From positions 62,001 through 126,000 of the forward strand of contig NZ_ASGZ01000060.1 in assembly GCF_000495475.1 (NCBI RefSeq): a stretch of DNA of 64,000 bases. Reading direction: 5' to 3'. Source of the stretch: Candidatus Halobonum tyrrellensis G22 (GTDB lineage Archaea; Halobacteriota; Halobacteria; Halobacteriales; Haloferacaceae). The number at the start of each line of letters is the position of its first letter. The stretch's first letter is position 1. A program made the translations under genes and the position numbers. The notes beneath the pieces were generated by a model. That model ran no database searches. It was not told the DNA's origin and worked only from the letters and a program-made list of their open reading frames with translations. Below are positions 8,816 to 17,263 of this stretch, one piece after another.

Positions 8816-9475
8816 ATGTCCCTCGTAGCAGTCGTTCGGCTCCCGGCCGAGGAGTTCGCCCTCAGTCGGACGCTGACCGCGCTCCCCGACGCGGAGTTCG
8901 AGTGCGAACGGGTGGTCGAGACGGGCGACGGGGTGGTGATGCCGCTCCTGTGGGCCCGCGGTGCCGACCGCGAGGAACTCGAGTCCGCGTTCGACGACGA
9001 CCCGACGGTCGACAACTGGGAGCTGCTCGTCGACCTCGACGGCAGGTGGCTCTACCAGATGGACTGGATCGACGACGTGCAGATGCTGTTTTACATGCTG
9101 ACCAACACCGGCGGGACGGTGCTGGACATGCACGGCGTCAGCGACGAGTGGATGCTCCGAATCCTGTTTCCCGACGACGGCGACCTGGGCGACACGCGAC
9201 AGTTCTGTGACCAGCGCAACCTCACCTTCGACGTGGTGACGACCCGCGAGATGGAGGGCGAGCCGAGCGGCCGGTTCGGTCTCACGGCCGGACAGATCCA
9301 GGCGCTCCGGGCGGCGTGTACCGCGGGCTACTTCGAGATTCCCCGGCGCGCGACGCTCGAAGAGGTGGCGGAGGACCTCGACATCTCCCACCAGGCGCTG
9401 TCGGAACGGCTCCGCCGCGGGCACAACGCGCTCATCCAGGACACCGTCCTCACCGGCCCGCTGCCCGAGAAGTAG
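8816..9475 (+). CDS. Bacterio-opsin-activator-like HTH_10 transcriptional regulator
   Basis: A 219-residue regulator. Residues 1-150 form a sensor-like domain typical of haloarchaeal Bat-family proteins (FYMLTNTGGTVLDMHGVSD, MLRILFPDDGDLGDTRQF). The C-terminal ~60 residues are an HTH_10 domain: LTAGQIQALRAACTAGYFEI, then ATLEEVAEDLDISHQALSER and LRRGHNALI. Members of this family act as DNA-binding activators or repressors; the target here is unknown. It is inserted between rps19e and pdcd5 and has a TATA box of its own. Confidence 0.88.
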   Translation: MSLVAVVRLPAEEFALSRTLTALPDAEFECERVVETGDGVVMPLLWARGADREELESAFDDDPTVDNWELLVDLDGRWLYQMDWIDDVQMLFYMLTNTGGTVLDMHGVSDEWMLRILFPDDGDLGDTRQFCDQRNLTFDVVTTREMEGEPSGRFGLTAGQIQALRAACTAGYFEIPRRATLEEVAEDLDISHQALSERLRRGHNALIQDTVLTGPLPEK

Positions 9476-9544
9476 CCCGGGCGGGCACCCGGCGGGCGGT
9501 AGCTACCCGCAACCGTTTTGCCGCCAGCCCGGTAACGGCGGCGT

Positions 9545-9898
9545 ATGAGCGAGAACCCCGACGACGAGCGGCTGGAGGAACTCCGACAGCAGAAGATGGA
9601 GGAGCTACAAGACCAAGCGGGCGAGGGCGGTGCGAGCGCCGAGGAGCAGCAGGCGGCACAGGAGCGCGCCGAACAACAGCAGGACGCGATGCTCAAGCAG
9701 TACCTCACCGACGGCGCGCGCCAGCGGCTCAACGCCGTCGAGATGAGCAAGCCCGACTTCGCCAAGCAGGTCAAACAGCAGGTGACGGCGCTCGCCCAGA
9801 GCGGTCGCATCAACGGTCGCATCGACGAAGACCAGATGAAGTCGCTCCTCAAGGAGCTACAGCCCGACCAGAAGAGCTTCGACATCCGCCGGCGCTGA
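9545..9898 (+). CDS. PDCD5-family DNA-binding protein
   Basis: A 117-residue helical nucleic-acid-binding protein of the archaeal/eukaryotic PDCD5 (TFAR19) family. Residues 1-60 form a long charged helix rich in Glu and Gln, and the core has [38 protein letters not shown] and a basic RRR C-terminus. It is often linked to rps19e and a PP-loop ATPase gene in archaea, as here. The exact cellular role in archaea is not established. Confidence 0.93.
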   Translation: MSENPDDERLEELRQQKMEELQDQAGEGGASAEEQQAAQERAEQQQDAMLKQYLTDGARQRLNAVEMSKPDFAKQVKQQVTALAQSGRINGRIDEDQMKSLLKELQPDQKSFDIRRR

Positions 9899-9916
9899 CT
9901 CGGCGGCACGACGACA

Positions 9917-9978
9917 CGCGACCCCGGTACGACGCGATACGACGAGACACGACGGGACACGACGCGACCCCGGTACGA
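9917..9978 (+). repeat. Imperfect tandem repeat in an intergenic spacer
   Basis: The 100 bases between pdcd5 and the PP-loop gene are a low-complexity run built on CGACACGAC/CGATACGAC units. A 16-base block, CGCGACCCCGGTACGA, occurs exactly at 9917-9932 and 9963-9978. It looks like slippage-generated sequence. I see no clear promoter in it. Confidence 0.7.
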
Positions 9979-9998
9979 TACGACGACAACCTCACCGA

Positions 9999-10631
9999 AT
10001 GGACCTCGCGCTCCTGTACAGCGGCGGCAAGGACTCCTCGCTCGCGGCGCTCGTTCTCGACCGCTTCTACGACGTTCGGCTGGTCACCGCCCGCTTCGGC
10101 GTGACCGACGACCACGAACACGCCGCCCGCGCGGCCGACGCGCTGGGCTTCCCGTTCGCGACGGTCGACCTCGACCGCTCGGTCGCCGAGACGGCCGTCG
10201 AGACGATGCGCGCGGACGGCTACCCCCGCAACGGGATCCAACACGTCCACGAGCACGCGCTCGAAGCCGTCGCGGAGTTGGACGTCGACGCCGTCGCCGA
10301 CGGCACCCGACGGGACGACCGCGTCCCCACGGTCTCGCGGGCGTTCGCGCAGTCGCTGGAGGACCGCCACGGCGTCGACTACCTCTCGCCGCTGTCGGGG
10401 TTCGGCCGCTCGGCGGTCGACCGCCTGGTCGCCGAGACGCTCGACGTGGAGTCGGGCCCCAGCGAGGAGGTGCCGAAGGCGGACTACGAGGGCGAACTCC
10501 GCGAACTCCTCCGGACGGAACACGGTGGGGAGGCGGTCGGCGAGGTGTTCCCCGCCCACGAACAGACGTACGTCCGCGGGACGCGCGACTCGTCGGCCGA
10601 CGCCGGGCGTTCGGAAGTCGACACCGAGTAG
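9999..10631 (+). CDS. PP-loop (ATP pyrophosphatase) superfamily protein
   Basis: The 210-residue protein opens with MDLALLYSGGKDSSLAALVL. The SGGKDS loop is the pyrophosphate-binding signature of N-type ATP pyrophosphatases, which adenylate an RNA or small-molecule carbonyl. It shares VADGTRRDDRVPT with archaeal relatives that sit next to pdcd5 and rps19e. It lacks a thiouridylase- or diphthamide-ligase-specific domain, so its substrate cannot be named. The last ~25 residues are an acidic tail. It is probably co-expressed with hisS, 74 bases downstream. Confidence 0.8.
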   Translation: MDLALLYSGGKDSSLAALVLDRFYDVRLVTARFGVTDDHEHAARAADALGFPFATVDLDRSVAETAVETMRADGYPRNGIQHVHEHALEAVAELDVDAVADGTRRDDRVPTVSRAFAQSLEDRHGVDYLSPLSGFGRSAVDRLVAETLDVESGPSEEVPKADYEGELRELLRTEHGGEAVGEVFPAHEQTYVRGTRDSSADAGRSEVDTE

Positions 10632-10705
10632 CCCGGCGCCGGGACCGTGGGGGTCGACACCGCGGAACCACGAGATTAAACCCCGCGCCGCGACAACCGC
10701 GACGC

Positions 10706-12019
10706 ATGCCCACCTACGAGCGCCTGAAGGGGTTCCGCGACTTCTACCCCCCCGAGATGGCGGCCCGCCGGGAGGTCGTCGACACCGTCGAGGACGCCGC
10801 CCGCCGGTACGGCTTCCGGGAGATAGCGACCCCCCGGCTGGAGCGGGCGGAGCTGTGGACCGACAAGAGCGGCGACGACATCGTCGACGAACTGTACGCG
10901 TTCGAGGACCACGGCGGCCGCCACGTCACGCTCGCGCCCGAACTCACGCCGACGGTGGCGCGGATGTACGCCGCCAAGAGCCAGGAGCTGTCGAAGCCGG
11001 TCAAGTGGGTCTCTACCAGGCCGTTCTGGCGGTACGAGGCGGTCCAGCAGGGCCGGTTCCGCGAGTTCTACCAGACCAACATCGACGTGTTCGGCTCCAG
11101 CGAACCCGAGGCGGACGCGGAGGTGCTCGCGACGGCCGCCGACGCGCTCACGGACCTCGGACTCACGACCGACGACTTCGAGTTCCGCGTCTCCCACCGC
11201 GACATCCTCGGGAGCCTCCTCCGGTCGTTCGACGCCGACGTGGACGTGATCGCGGCCATCCGCGCCGTCGACAAGTCCGAGAAGGTCGACGAGAACGAGT
11301 ACCTCGACTTGCTCGCGGACGCGGGGCTCGGCTACGACGAGGCCCGCGAGTTCGACGACCTGCTCGGCGTCACGGACCCGGCGAACCTCGACGAACTCAC
11401 CGACTTCGCCGCCTCCGACGGGCTGGCGGACGCCGTCGAGAACCTGCGGGCGGTGCTCGCGGCCGCCGACGACTACGGCGTCGGCGACTACTGCGACCTC
11501 TCGCTGCGGACCGCCCGCGGGCTGGACTACTACACGGGCGCCGTCTTCGAGTGTTTCGACGCCACCGGCGAGGTGTCCCGCTCCGTGTTCGGGGGCGGCC
11601 GCTACGACGACCTGATCGAGGAGTTCGGCGGCCAGCCCACCCCCGCGGTCGGCGTCGCGCCCGGCTACGCCCCGCTCACCCTTCTCCTCGAACGCGCGGA
11701 CGTGCTCCCCGAGGCGGCGGTGTCGACCGACTACTACGTCCTCCAGGTGGGCGACACCCGCGAGGTGGCCGCGCGGGTCGCACGCGACCTGCGCGCACGC
11801 GGCCACGTCGTCGAGACGGACGTCTCCGACCGGAGCTTCGGCGCGCAGATGGGGTACGCCGACTCGGTCAACGCGGAGACGGTCGTCATCGTGGGCGAAC
11901 AGGACCTCGCCGACGGCAACGTCACGCTCAAGGAGATGTCGTCGGGCGACCAGACCACCGCGCCCGTCGACGCGTTCCCCGGCGAGTTCGACCGGCCCAC
12001 GTACGACGACTTCGCGTAG
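10706..12019 (+). CDS. hisS: Histidyl-tRNA synthetase
   Basis: It charges tRNA-His with histidine. The 437-residue class II synthetase shows ELTPTVARMYAAKSQ, motif 2 as FWRYEAVQQGRFREFYQTNI, the histidine-binding RGLDYYTGAVFE and SVFGGGRYDDLIEEFGG. Motif 3 reads GVAPGYAPLTLLLERA, a divergent form of the usual G-x-x-x-G-x-E-R-L. The C-terminal anticodon-binding domain starts near residue 340. The TAG stop is directly followed by the ATG of the next gene with no gap, so the two are tightly coupled. Confidence 0.96.
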   Translation: MPTYERLKGFRDFYPPEMAARREVVDTVEDAARRYGFREIATPRLERAELWTDKSGDDIVDELYAFEDHGGRHVTLAPELTPTVARMYAAKSQELSKPVKWVSTRPFWRYEAVQQGRFREFYQTNIDVFGSSEPEADAEVLATAADALTDLGLTTDDFEFRVSHRDILGSLLRSFDADVDVIAAIRAVDKSEKVDENEYLDLLADAGLGYDEAREFDDLLGVTDPANLDELTDFAASDGLADAVENLRAVLAAADDYGVGDYCDLSLRTARGLDYYTGAVFECFDATGEVSRSVFGGGRYDDLIEEFGGQPTPAVGVAPGYAPLTLLLERADVLPEAAVSTDYYVLQVGDTREVAARVARDLRARGHVVETDVSDRSFGAQMGYADSVNAETVVIVGEQDLADGNVTLKEMSSGDQTTAPVDAFPGEFDRPTYDDFA

Positions 12020-13108
12020 ATGGTCGACGCCGACTACCCGCCGGCGCTCGGTGCGGGCGACACCGTGGCTATCGTCGCCCCCTCGCACGCGCCGCCCGAC
12101 GGGGCGATAGCGCGCGGTATCGACCGACTCGACTCGTTCGGGCTCGACGCCCGCGTGTTCGACAGCGCCCGTCGCGACACCGACTGGCTCCGCGACCACC
12201 CCGACGAACGCGCGGCGGACGTCCACCGCGCGTTCGAGGCCGACGACGTCGACGGCGTCGTCGCGGCGATGGGCGGCAACCGCGAACTCCAGTTGGTCGA
12301 CAGCCTCGACCCCGAGGTGGTGTCGGACGACCCCAAGCGGTTCTACGGGTCGAGCGACAACACCCACCTCCACCAGTTCCTCAACGCCGCCGGCCTGGTC
12401 TCCTTCTACGGCGGGCAACTGTTCCCCGACCTGGTGGCCGACCCCGAGATGCACCCGTACACCCGCGAGTACGTCGGCCGGGCGTTCGGGTCGACGCCGT
12501 TCGGCGCGGTGACGGCCGCCGAGGAGTGGACCGACGAGTACTACGACCTGGAGGCGGACGACGACCGCGAGTGGTTCCCCGCCGACGGCTGGACGTGGCA
12601 CCGGCCCGAGGCCGCCGAGGGGTCGGTCGCCGGGCGGGTCGTCGGCGGCTGCCTGTCGATGCTCGGAGCCCAGTTGATGCTCGGGGCGTCGTCGTACTTC
12701 CCCGACGTGCTCGACCCGGGGGACGTACTCGCGGTGGAGACGTCGGGCGAGACACCCGAACCCGCCGTCGTCGAGCGGTTCTTCGTCGCGCTCGGCGAAC
12801 GGGGCGTCCTCGACCGACTGGGCGCGCTCCTGGTCGGCCGGCCGGAGACCCCGGTCGGGTCGACGCAGGCCCGCGCGCGCTACCGCCGCGACCAGCGCGA
12901 GACGGTGGCGTCGGTCGTCGACGAGTACGCCGACACGCCGGTCGTGTTCGACCTAGACTTCGGCCACACCGCGCCCGTCCTCCCGCTCCCGCTGGGTGCG
13001 CCCGTCGAGGTGGACGCCGACGAGCGTGCGATCCGGTTCCCCGACGCAGAGGCGGACGCGAGCGCGGAGCCGGGCTCGGGGCCGGACTCGGACGCCGGGG
13101 CCGACTGA
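12020..13108 (+). CDS. S66-family serine peptidase, MccF-like (LD-carboxypeptidase fold)
   Basis: The 362-residue protein has the S66 catalytic set: Ser112 in YGSSDNTH, Glu240 in VLAVETSGE and His316 in LDFGHTAP. The segment DGWTWHRPEAAEGSVAGRVVGG matches the MccF subfamily (microcin C immunity) rather than murein LD-carboxypeptidases. MccF hydrolyses aminoacyl-nucleotide conjugates that poison tRNA synthetases. Archaea have no murein, so a carboxypeptidase role on cell wall is unlikely. The last ~30 residues are an acidic tail. It abuts hisS upstream and is four bases from truA downstream. A damage-control role on aminoacyl-adenylate analogues is inference. Confidence 0.85.
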   Translation: MVDADYPPALGAGDTVAIVAPSHAPPDGAIARGIDRLDSFGLDARVFDSARRDTDWLRDHPDERAADVHRAFEADDVDGVVAAMGGNRELQLVDSLDPEVVSDDPKRFYGSSDNTHLHQFLNAAGLVSFYGGQLFPDLVADPEMHPYTREYVGRAFGSTPFGAVTAAEEWTDEYYDLEADDDREWFPADGWTWHRPEAAEGSVAGRVVGGCLSMLGAQLMLGASSYFPDVLDPGDVLAVETSGETPEPAVVERFFVALGERGVLDRLGALLVGRPETPVGSTQARARYRRDQRETVASVVDEYADTPVVFDLDFGHTAPVLPLPLGAPVEVDADERAIRFPDAEADASAEPGSGPDSDAGAD

Positions 13109-13112
13109 GGCC

Positions 13113-13991
13113 GTGCGCGCGTTCCGCCTCGCCTACGACGGCCGCCCGTTCTACGGCTTCCAGCGCCAGCCCGACGTGCCGACCGTCGAGGACGCGCTGT
13201 TCGACGCGCTCGCGACGCTCGGCGTCCACGACGCGGACGCCCGCAAACCCGAGGGGTACGCCGCCGCCGGCCGCACCGACGCGGGCGTCTCCGCGGTCGC
13301 CCAGACCGTCGCGTTCGAGGCGCCCGACTGGCTCACGCCCGCCGCGCTCGGGTCGGAACTCCCGGCGTCGGTCCGGCCGTGGGCGAGCGCCGAGGCGCCC
13401 GACGGCTTCCACGCCACCCACGACGCGGCGCGACGGACGTACCGCTACCACCTCCACCTGCCCGCGTTCGACGAGCGAGGCGGGCGACGCCCAGGGGACG
13501 CCGACGCGGGGTCGTCGGACGCGCCCGGCCCGCCCGACCCCGCCGCCGCGCTCTCGCGGGCGCGCGAGGCCGCCGCGGCGCTGTCGGGCGAACACGACTT
13601 TCACAACCTCACGCCCGACGCCGAGGGGACCGTCCGCGACCTCGACTGCTCGGTCGTCCGCGACGGCGCGTTCCTCGTCGTCCGGGCCGCGGCGGACGGG
13701 TTCCCCCGCGAGTTCGTCCGCCGCCTCGCCTCGGTCGTCCGGGGGGTCGCGACGGGCGCGACCGACCGCGACCGGGTCGCGCGGGTGCTGTCGGCGGAGC
13801 ACCTGAGCGGGCCGGCCGGCGTCGCGGCCGCGCCGGCGGAACCGCTCGTGCTCGCGGGGGTGACGTACCCGGGGCTGGCGTTCGGGACGGACCCCGACGC
13901 GGCCGAGAGCGTCCGCGCGGTGTTCGACCGGAAGCGGCGGGCGGGGCTGGTCCGCGCGCGGACCGCGACCGACGTACTGAACGCTCTATAG
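13113..13991 (+). CDS. truA: tRNA pseudouridine synthase A
   Basis: It isomerises uridines in the anticodon stem-loop of tRNAs. The 292-residue protein has the catalytic Asp in AAGRTDAGVSAVAQ near residue 56, plus YDGRPFYGFQRQP at the start and FPREFVRRLASVVRGVATG in the core. A halophilic Asp/Gly/Pro-rich insertion lies near residues 125-150. Translation starts at a GTG, four bases after the upstream stop; an ATG further upstream in the same frame lies inside the S66 gene and is not used. It is the last gene of the hisS unit. Confidence 0.92.
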   Translation: MRAFRLAYDGRPFYGFQRQPDVPTVEDALFDALATLGVHDADARKPEGYAAAGRTDAGVSAVAQTVAFEAPDWLTPAALGSELPASVRPWASAEAPDGFHATHDAARRTYRYHLHLPAFDERGGRRPGDADAGSSDAPGPPDPAAALSRAREAAAALSGEHDFHNLTPDAEGTVRDLDCSVVRDGAFLVVRAAADGFPREFVRRLASVVRGVATGATDRDRVARVLSAEHLSGPAGVAAAPAEPLVLAGVTYPGLAFGTDPDAAESVRAVFDRKRRAGLVRARTATDVLNAL

Positions 13992-14065
13992 CTCCCCTGC
14001 CCCCCTCCGAGCGGTCGGAACGGCTCATAGCGAGGCTTTCGTCGGCCCGGACCGCTCCACCGCAC

Positions 14066-14761
14066 ATGTCCTACGAGGCGGTGGTGTTCGACACCGACGT
14101 TCTGACGCGCCGCACCCCCATCGAGACGCGTCGCGCGGCCGTGTCGGCGGCGTTCCGCGCGTTCGGCGCCGACCCGGAACTCGCGGGCGTCGACAGCGTC
14201 CTCCACGGGAGCGTCGGCCGCGTCCGCACGGTGTGTGACCGCTACGGCGTCGACCCCGACGCGTTCTGGGCCAAGCGGGAGGCGTACGCCGCGGCCACCG
14301 AGCGGACCGCGATGCTCGACGGGCGCAAGCGGTTGTACGACGACGTCGCTGGGGCGTTCGACCGCGTCGCGGGCGCCGTCGGCGTCGTGAGCAACGCGCC
14401 CGCCGCGTCGGTCGACCACCTGCTCGACGTGTTCGACCTCTCCGGGCGGGTGAGCGCCGCCGTCGGCCGGGAGCCGACGCTCGACGGCTACGCCCGGTGT
14501 CTCCCCGAGACGGCGTACCTCGACGACGCGCTCGACTCGCTCGGCACCCGCGACGCCCTGTTCGTCGGCGACGGCAACGCCGACCTCGTGGCGGCCGACC
14601 GCGCGGGCGTCGACTCGGCGTTCGTCCGCCGGCCCGCCCGCGTCGGCTACGAACTCACGACCGAGCCGACGTACGAACTCGACTCGCTGGCCGACCTCGG
14701 CGCGGTTGCCGGCACCGACTCCGACGGCGTCGACCGCCCGGAGCCGAACCGGGTGGCTTGA
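14066..14761 (+). CDS. HAD-superfamily hydrolase
   Basis: A 231-residue phosphatase-like protein. Motif I is VVFDTDVLT near the N-terminus, with the nucleophile and acid Asp spaced as D-x-D. Motif II is VGVVSNAPA, and motif IV is DALFVGDGNADLVAA, which supplies the Mg-binding Asp. A helical cap lies between motifs I and II. The substrate is unknown. It starts at ATG 14066, 74 bases after truA, and ends convergent with the M28 gene. Confidence 0.82.
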   Translation: MSYEAVVFDTDVLTRRTPIETRRAAVSAAFRAFGADPELAGVDSVLHGSVGRVRTVCDRYGVDPDAFWAKREAYAAATERTAMLDGRKRLYDDVAGAFDRVAGAVGVVSNAPAASVDHLLDVFDLSGRVSAAVGREPTLDGYARCLPETAYLDDALDSLGTRDALFVGDGNADLVAADRAGVDSAFVRRPARVGYELTTEPTYELDSLADLGAVAGTDSDGVDRPEPNRVA

Positions 14762-14834
14762 GCCGCCCTCCCGGCGCTCCCCGTTCGTTCGGCGCTCACC
14801 GCTCGTCCGGCGACTCCGCGACCCGCCAGCCGCG

Positions 14835-16175
14835 CTACTCCCACGCGGTAGGCCACAGCCCCGCCGCGCGCATCCCGGTCTCGTAGTCGGCCTCGCGGAA
14901 CGCCTCCTCCACCTCGTAGGCGTCGAGCGTCGGCATCTCCGTCGCCCGGTCGGCCATCTCCCGGAGCGCGAACGCCGCGAGGATGCCGTGTTCGCGGACG
15001 TTCCTGTCGTCCACCTTGTCGCGGGTGTCCGCGTGGGTGTGCCCCCAGCCCCGGCCGCGCTCGCCGCTGTCGGAGTGGAGTTGCAGCGCCGGCACGCCCG
15101 CGCGGACGAACGGCCACTGGTCGGAGAACGGGTGCGGCTCCGATTTCACGCGCACGGGCTGGTTCGCCGCCTCGCCCACGCGCCGGACCACCTCCTCGGT
15201 CGCCTCGGAGGTGTGCGTCAGCGCCACCAGGTCGCGGAACCGGCCCGCGCCGTCGAGGTTGAGCACGCACTTCACGTCGTTCGTCTCCGTCGTCGCCGCG
15301 AGCCGTTCGGCGCCCGCCAGCCCCGTCTCCTCGCAGCCGACGGCGGCGAACCGGACGCCGATATCGAGGTCGTCTTCGGTCTCGGCGAGGATCCGCGCGG
15401 CGGTCACGAGCGTGGCGACCCCGCAGCCGTTGTCGAGCGCGCCCTCCGCGATGTCGTGGGCGTCGTAGTGGGCGAGCGCGAACACCTCGCGGTCGCTGTC
15501 GGGACCCACCCGCGCGAGTACGTTCCGGCTCTCGCCCGTCACCGTCTCGGCGTCGACGCGGAGTCGCGCCTCGCTGTCGCCGCGGTCGGCGTACTCGGTG
15601 AGCCACGCGCCCGTCTCCTTGCTCACGCCGACCGCCGGGATGGTCGCCTCGCGGTCGAACGTGAGCGACCCCGTCGGCGGGAGTTGGCCGGGGACGTGGT
15701 TGACGAAGACGAACCCGACCGCGCCCGCCTCGGCGGCGTAGCCGAACTTCTCCATCCGGTGGACGAACCGCCCGCCCTCGGGGGTGGTCGTGCTCGCCAC
15801 GGCTATCTTCCCCTCGACGTCGGCGTCGTCCACCTCCTCGGGCGTGCCGTAGCCCACGTCGACGAGTTCGCCCCGCACGTCGCCCGGCGGGCAGTACGGC
15901 AGCGCGATGGTCTCGAACGACCGCTCGACGGGCGCCAGCAGGTCGAGGTCGGCCGACCCCCGGCGCCACTCGTTGGTCTCGAACGGCTCGCGGTGAACGT
16001 CGCGCAGGCCCGCCTCGTCGAACGCGTCGGCGACGAGTTCGGACGCCCGCTCCTCGCCGGGGCTCGCGGCCATCCGGCTGCCGATGGCGGTCAGGTCGGT
16101 CAGGAACTCCCAGGGCCGGTCGTCGGTCCACGTCCGGCCGACGGCGGCCGCGATGTCGGTGTCTGCGTCGTCCAT
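14835..16175 (-). CDS. M28-family zinc aminopeptidase with PA domain
   Basis: A 446-residue di-zinc exopeptidase. The metal ligands are His/Asp in LAHYDAHDIAEGALDNGCGV, the EE pair in VGCEETGLAGAERL, Asp in VLNLDGAGRF and His in HTHADTRDKVDD. A protease-associated (PA) domain lies between residues ~90 and 190 (STTTPEGGRFVHRMEKFGYA). There is no signal peptide, so it probably acts in the cytoplasm. The ATG at 16173-16175 gives the normal short N-terminus; the frame is open upstream but without family similarity. Confidence 0.9.
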   Translation of the reverse strand: MDDADTDIAAAVGRTWTDDRPWEFLTDLTAIGSRMAASPGEERASELVADAFDEAGLRDVHREPFETNEWRRGSADLDLLAPVERSFETIALPYCPPGDVRGELVDVGYGTPEEVDDADVEGKIAVASTTTPEGGRFVHRMEKFGYAAEAGAVGFVFVNHVPGQLPPTGSLTFDREATIPAVGVSKETGAWLTEYADRGDSEARLRVDAETVTGESRNVLARVGPDSDREVFALAHYDAHDIAEGALDNGCGVATLVTAARILAETEDDLDIGVRFAAVGCEETGLAGAERLAATTETNDVKCVLNLDGAGRFRDLVALTHTSEATEEVVRRVGEAANQPVRVKSEPHPFSDQWPFVRAGVPALQLHSDSGERGRGWGHTHADTRDKVDDRNVREHGILAAFALREMADRATEMPTLDAYEVEEAFREADYETGMRAAGLWPTAWE

Positions 16176-16296
16176 GGTGCCGACTGCCCGAGCGACGGCA
16201 AAAGTGCGGGGGTGACGGCCACCCCCGCGCCGGGAGCGACGCGGCGACCAGTTCCCCCCCTCGGCCTTTACTTCCGCGGCGGCCGTCGGCCGAGCC

Positions 16297-16692
16297 GTGC
16301 CCCGGACTGCCCTCCTCGCGTCCACGCTGTTCGCCGCCGCGGTGACGTGCTGTGGGTTCGCCGCCGCCCGCGCGGGCGTCCCGTCGCCGCTCCCCGCCGG
16401 CTTCCTCTGGGCCGGCGCGCTCGTCCCGGCGGTCCACGCCGCCCGCGTCGTCGCCCGGGACGGCGGCGGCGCGCCCGGTCGCTGGCTCGTCCCCGCCCTC
16501 GGCCCACCGCTCGGGATGGCCGTCTGGGCGGCGTACGCGCTCGCTTCGACTCCCGGGACCGGGACCGACTCGCCGACGTGGCTGCTGGTCGCGGCGTACG
16601 GTCTCGGCGCGGTCACGGTGGCCGGCGTCGGCGCGGCCGTCGGCGCCCTCCTCCGCCGGGTGGACGCGGGTCGACTCCGCGGGGACGCCTGA
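16297..16692 (+). CDS. Small hydrophobic membrane protein, unknown function
   Basis: A 131-residue protein with about four hydrophobic segments (about residues 5-25, 33-50, 65-85 and 95-118), a Cys pair in AVTCCGFA and a basic C-terminus. It starts at a GTG; the divergent M28 gene is 121 bases away. I do not recognise a family. Codon use is GC3-rich like its neighbours, which supports coding. A role in the membrane is all that can be inferred. Confidence 0.55.
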   Translation: MPRTALLASTLFAAAVTCCGFAAARAGVPSPLPAGFLWAGALVPAVHAARVVARDGGGAPGRWLVPALGPPLGMAVWAAYALASTPGTGTDSPTWLLVAAYGLGAVTVAGVGAAVGALLRRVDAGRLRGDA

Positions 16693-16825
16693 CCCCCGCG
16701 TTCGGCCGGCGGCGTCCGACGGCCGCCCCGTCCGTGGATCCCCCTCGACGGCGGACCGGTCGGGGTCCGCGTCCCGTACGCGACCCGCCACAAGGGTTAG
16801 TGGTGTGACGGCCGAGCGATCGGAC

Positions 16826-17164
16826 GTGCAGACCGTCTTCCACATGATCGAGGGCGACGAGGAGTCGATGGACCGAACGCTCACGCTCGCGGGCAACCTC
16901 GCGGACGACGACACCGTCGACGTGGACAGCATCGTGGTCCTCGCGCAGGCGGAGGGGATCGACCCGCTGACGAAGGGCGGCCACGGCGAGAGCGAGGTGC
17001 AGTCGCTCGTCGAGGAGGGCGTCTCCTTTGCGGCGTGTAGCAACACGATGGAGATGATGGATCTGGAGGAGTCGGACCTCCACGACGGCGTCGAGGTGGT
17101 CTCGTCGGGCGTCGGCGAACTCACGCGCCTCCAGAACGAGGGCTACGCGTACATCCGCCCGTAG
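16826..17164 (+). CDS. DsrE-like domain protein
   Basis: A 112-residue protein of the DsrE/DsrF-like sulfur-relay or sulfide-handling fold. It shows the N-terminal VQTVFHMIEGDEESMDRTL, a central VEEGVSFAACSNTMEMMDL where a Cys sits in the position used by sulfur-carrying members, and the C-terminal SSGVGELTRLQNEGYAYIRP. I chose the GTG at 16826 because haloarchaeal relatives begin with QTVFH; a GTG at 16805 would add seven residues. The partner enzymes are unknown. It is convergent with the FAD monooxygenase gene. Confidence 0.8.
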   Translation: MQTVFHMIEGDEESMDRTLTLAGNLADDDTVDVDSIVVLAQAEGIDPLTKGGHGESEVQSLVEEGVSFAACSNTMEMMDLEESDLHDGVEVVSSGVGELTRLQNEGYAYIRP

Positions 17165-17263
17165 GCCGAGCGCCCGACCCGTTCTCGCACGTTCTTCGAG
17201 TGTCTCGCCCTCCGAGCCGGTGGGCCGCTCACGCCGACGCGGAGCCGCGTCGCCCGCCGGCGG

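Noticed and set aside
10525-13806. A >1000-codon plus-strand frame across hisS, the S66 gene and truA
   Set aside because: Its translation is Arg/Pro/Gly-rich without any domain, whereas hisS, S66 and truA are clear in other frames.
14647-17124. An 825-codon minus-strand frame
   Set aside because: Low-complexity Arg/Gly-rich translation overlapping the clear M28 and DsrE genes in other frames; not coding.
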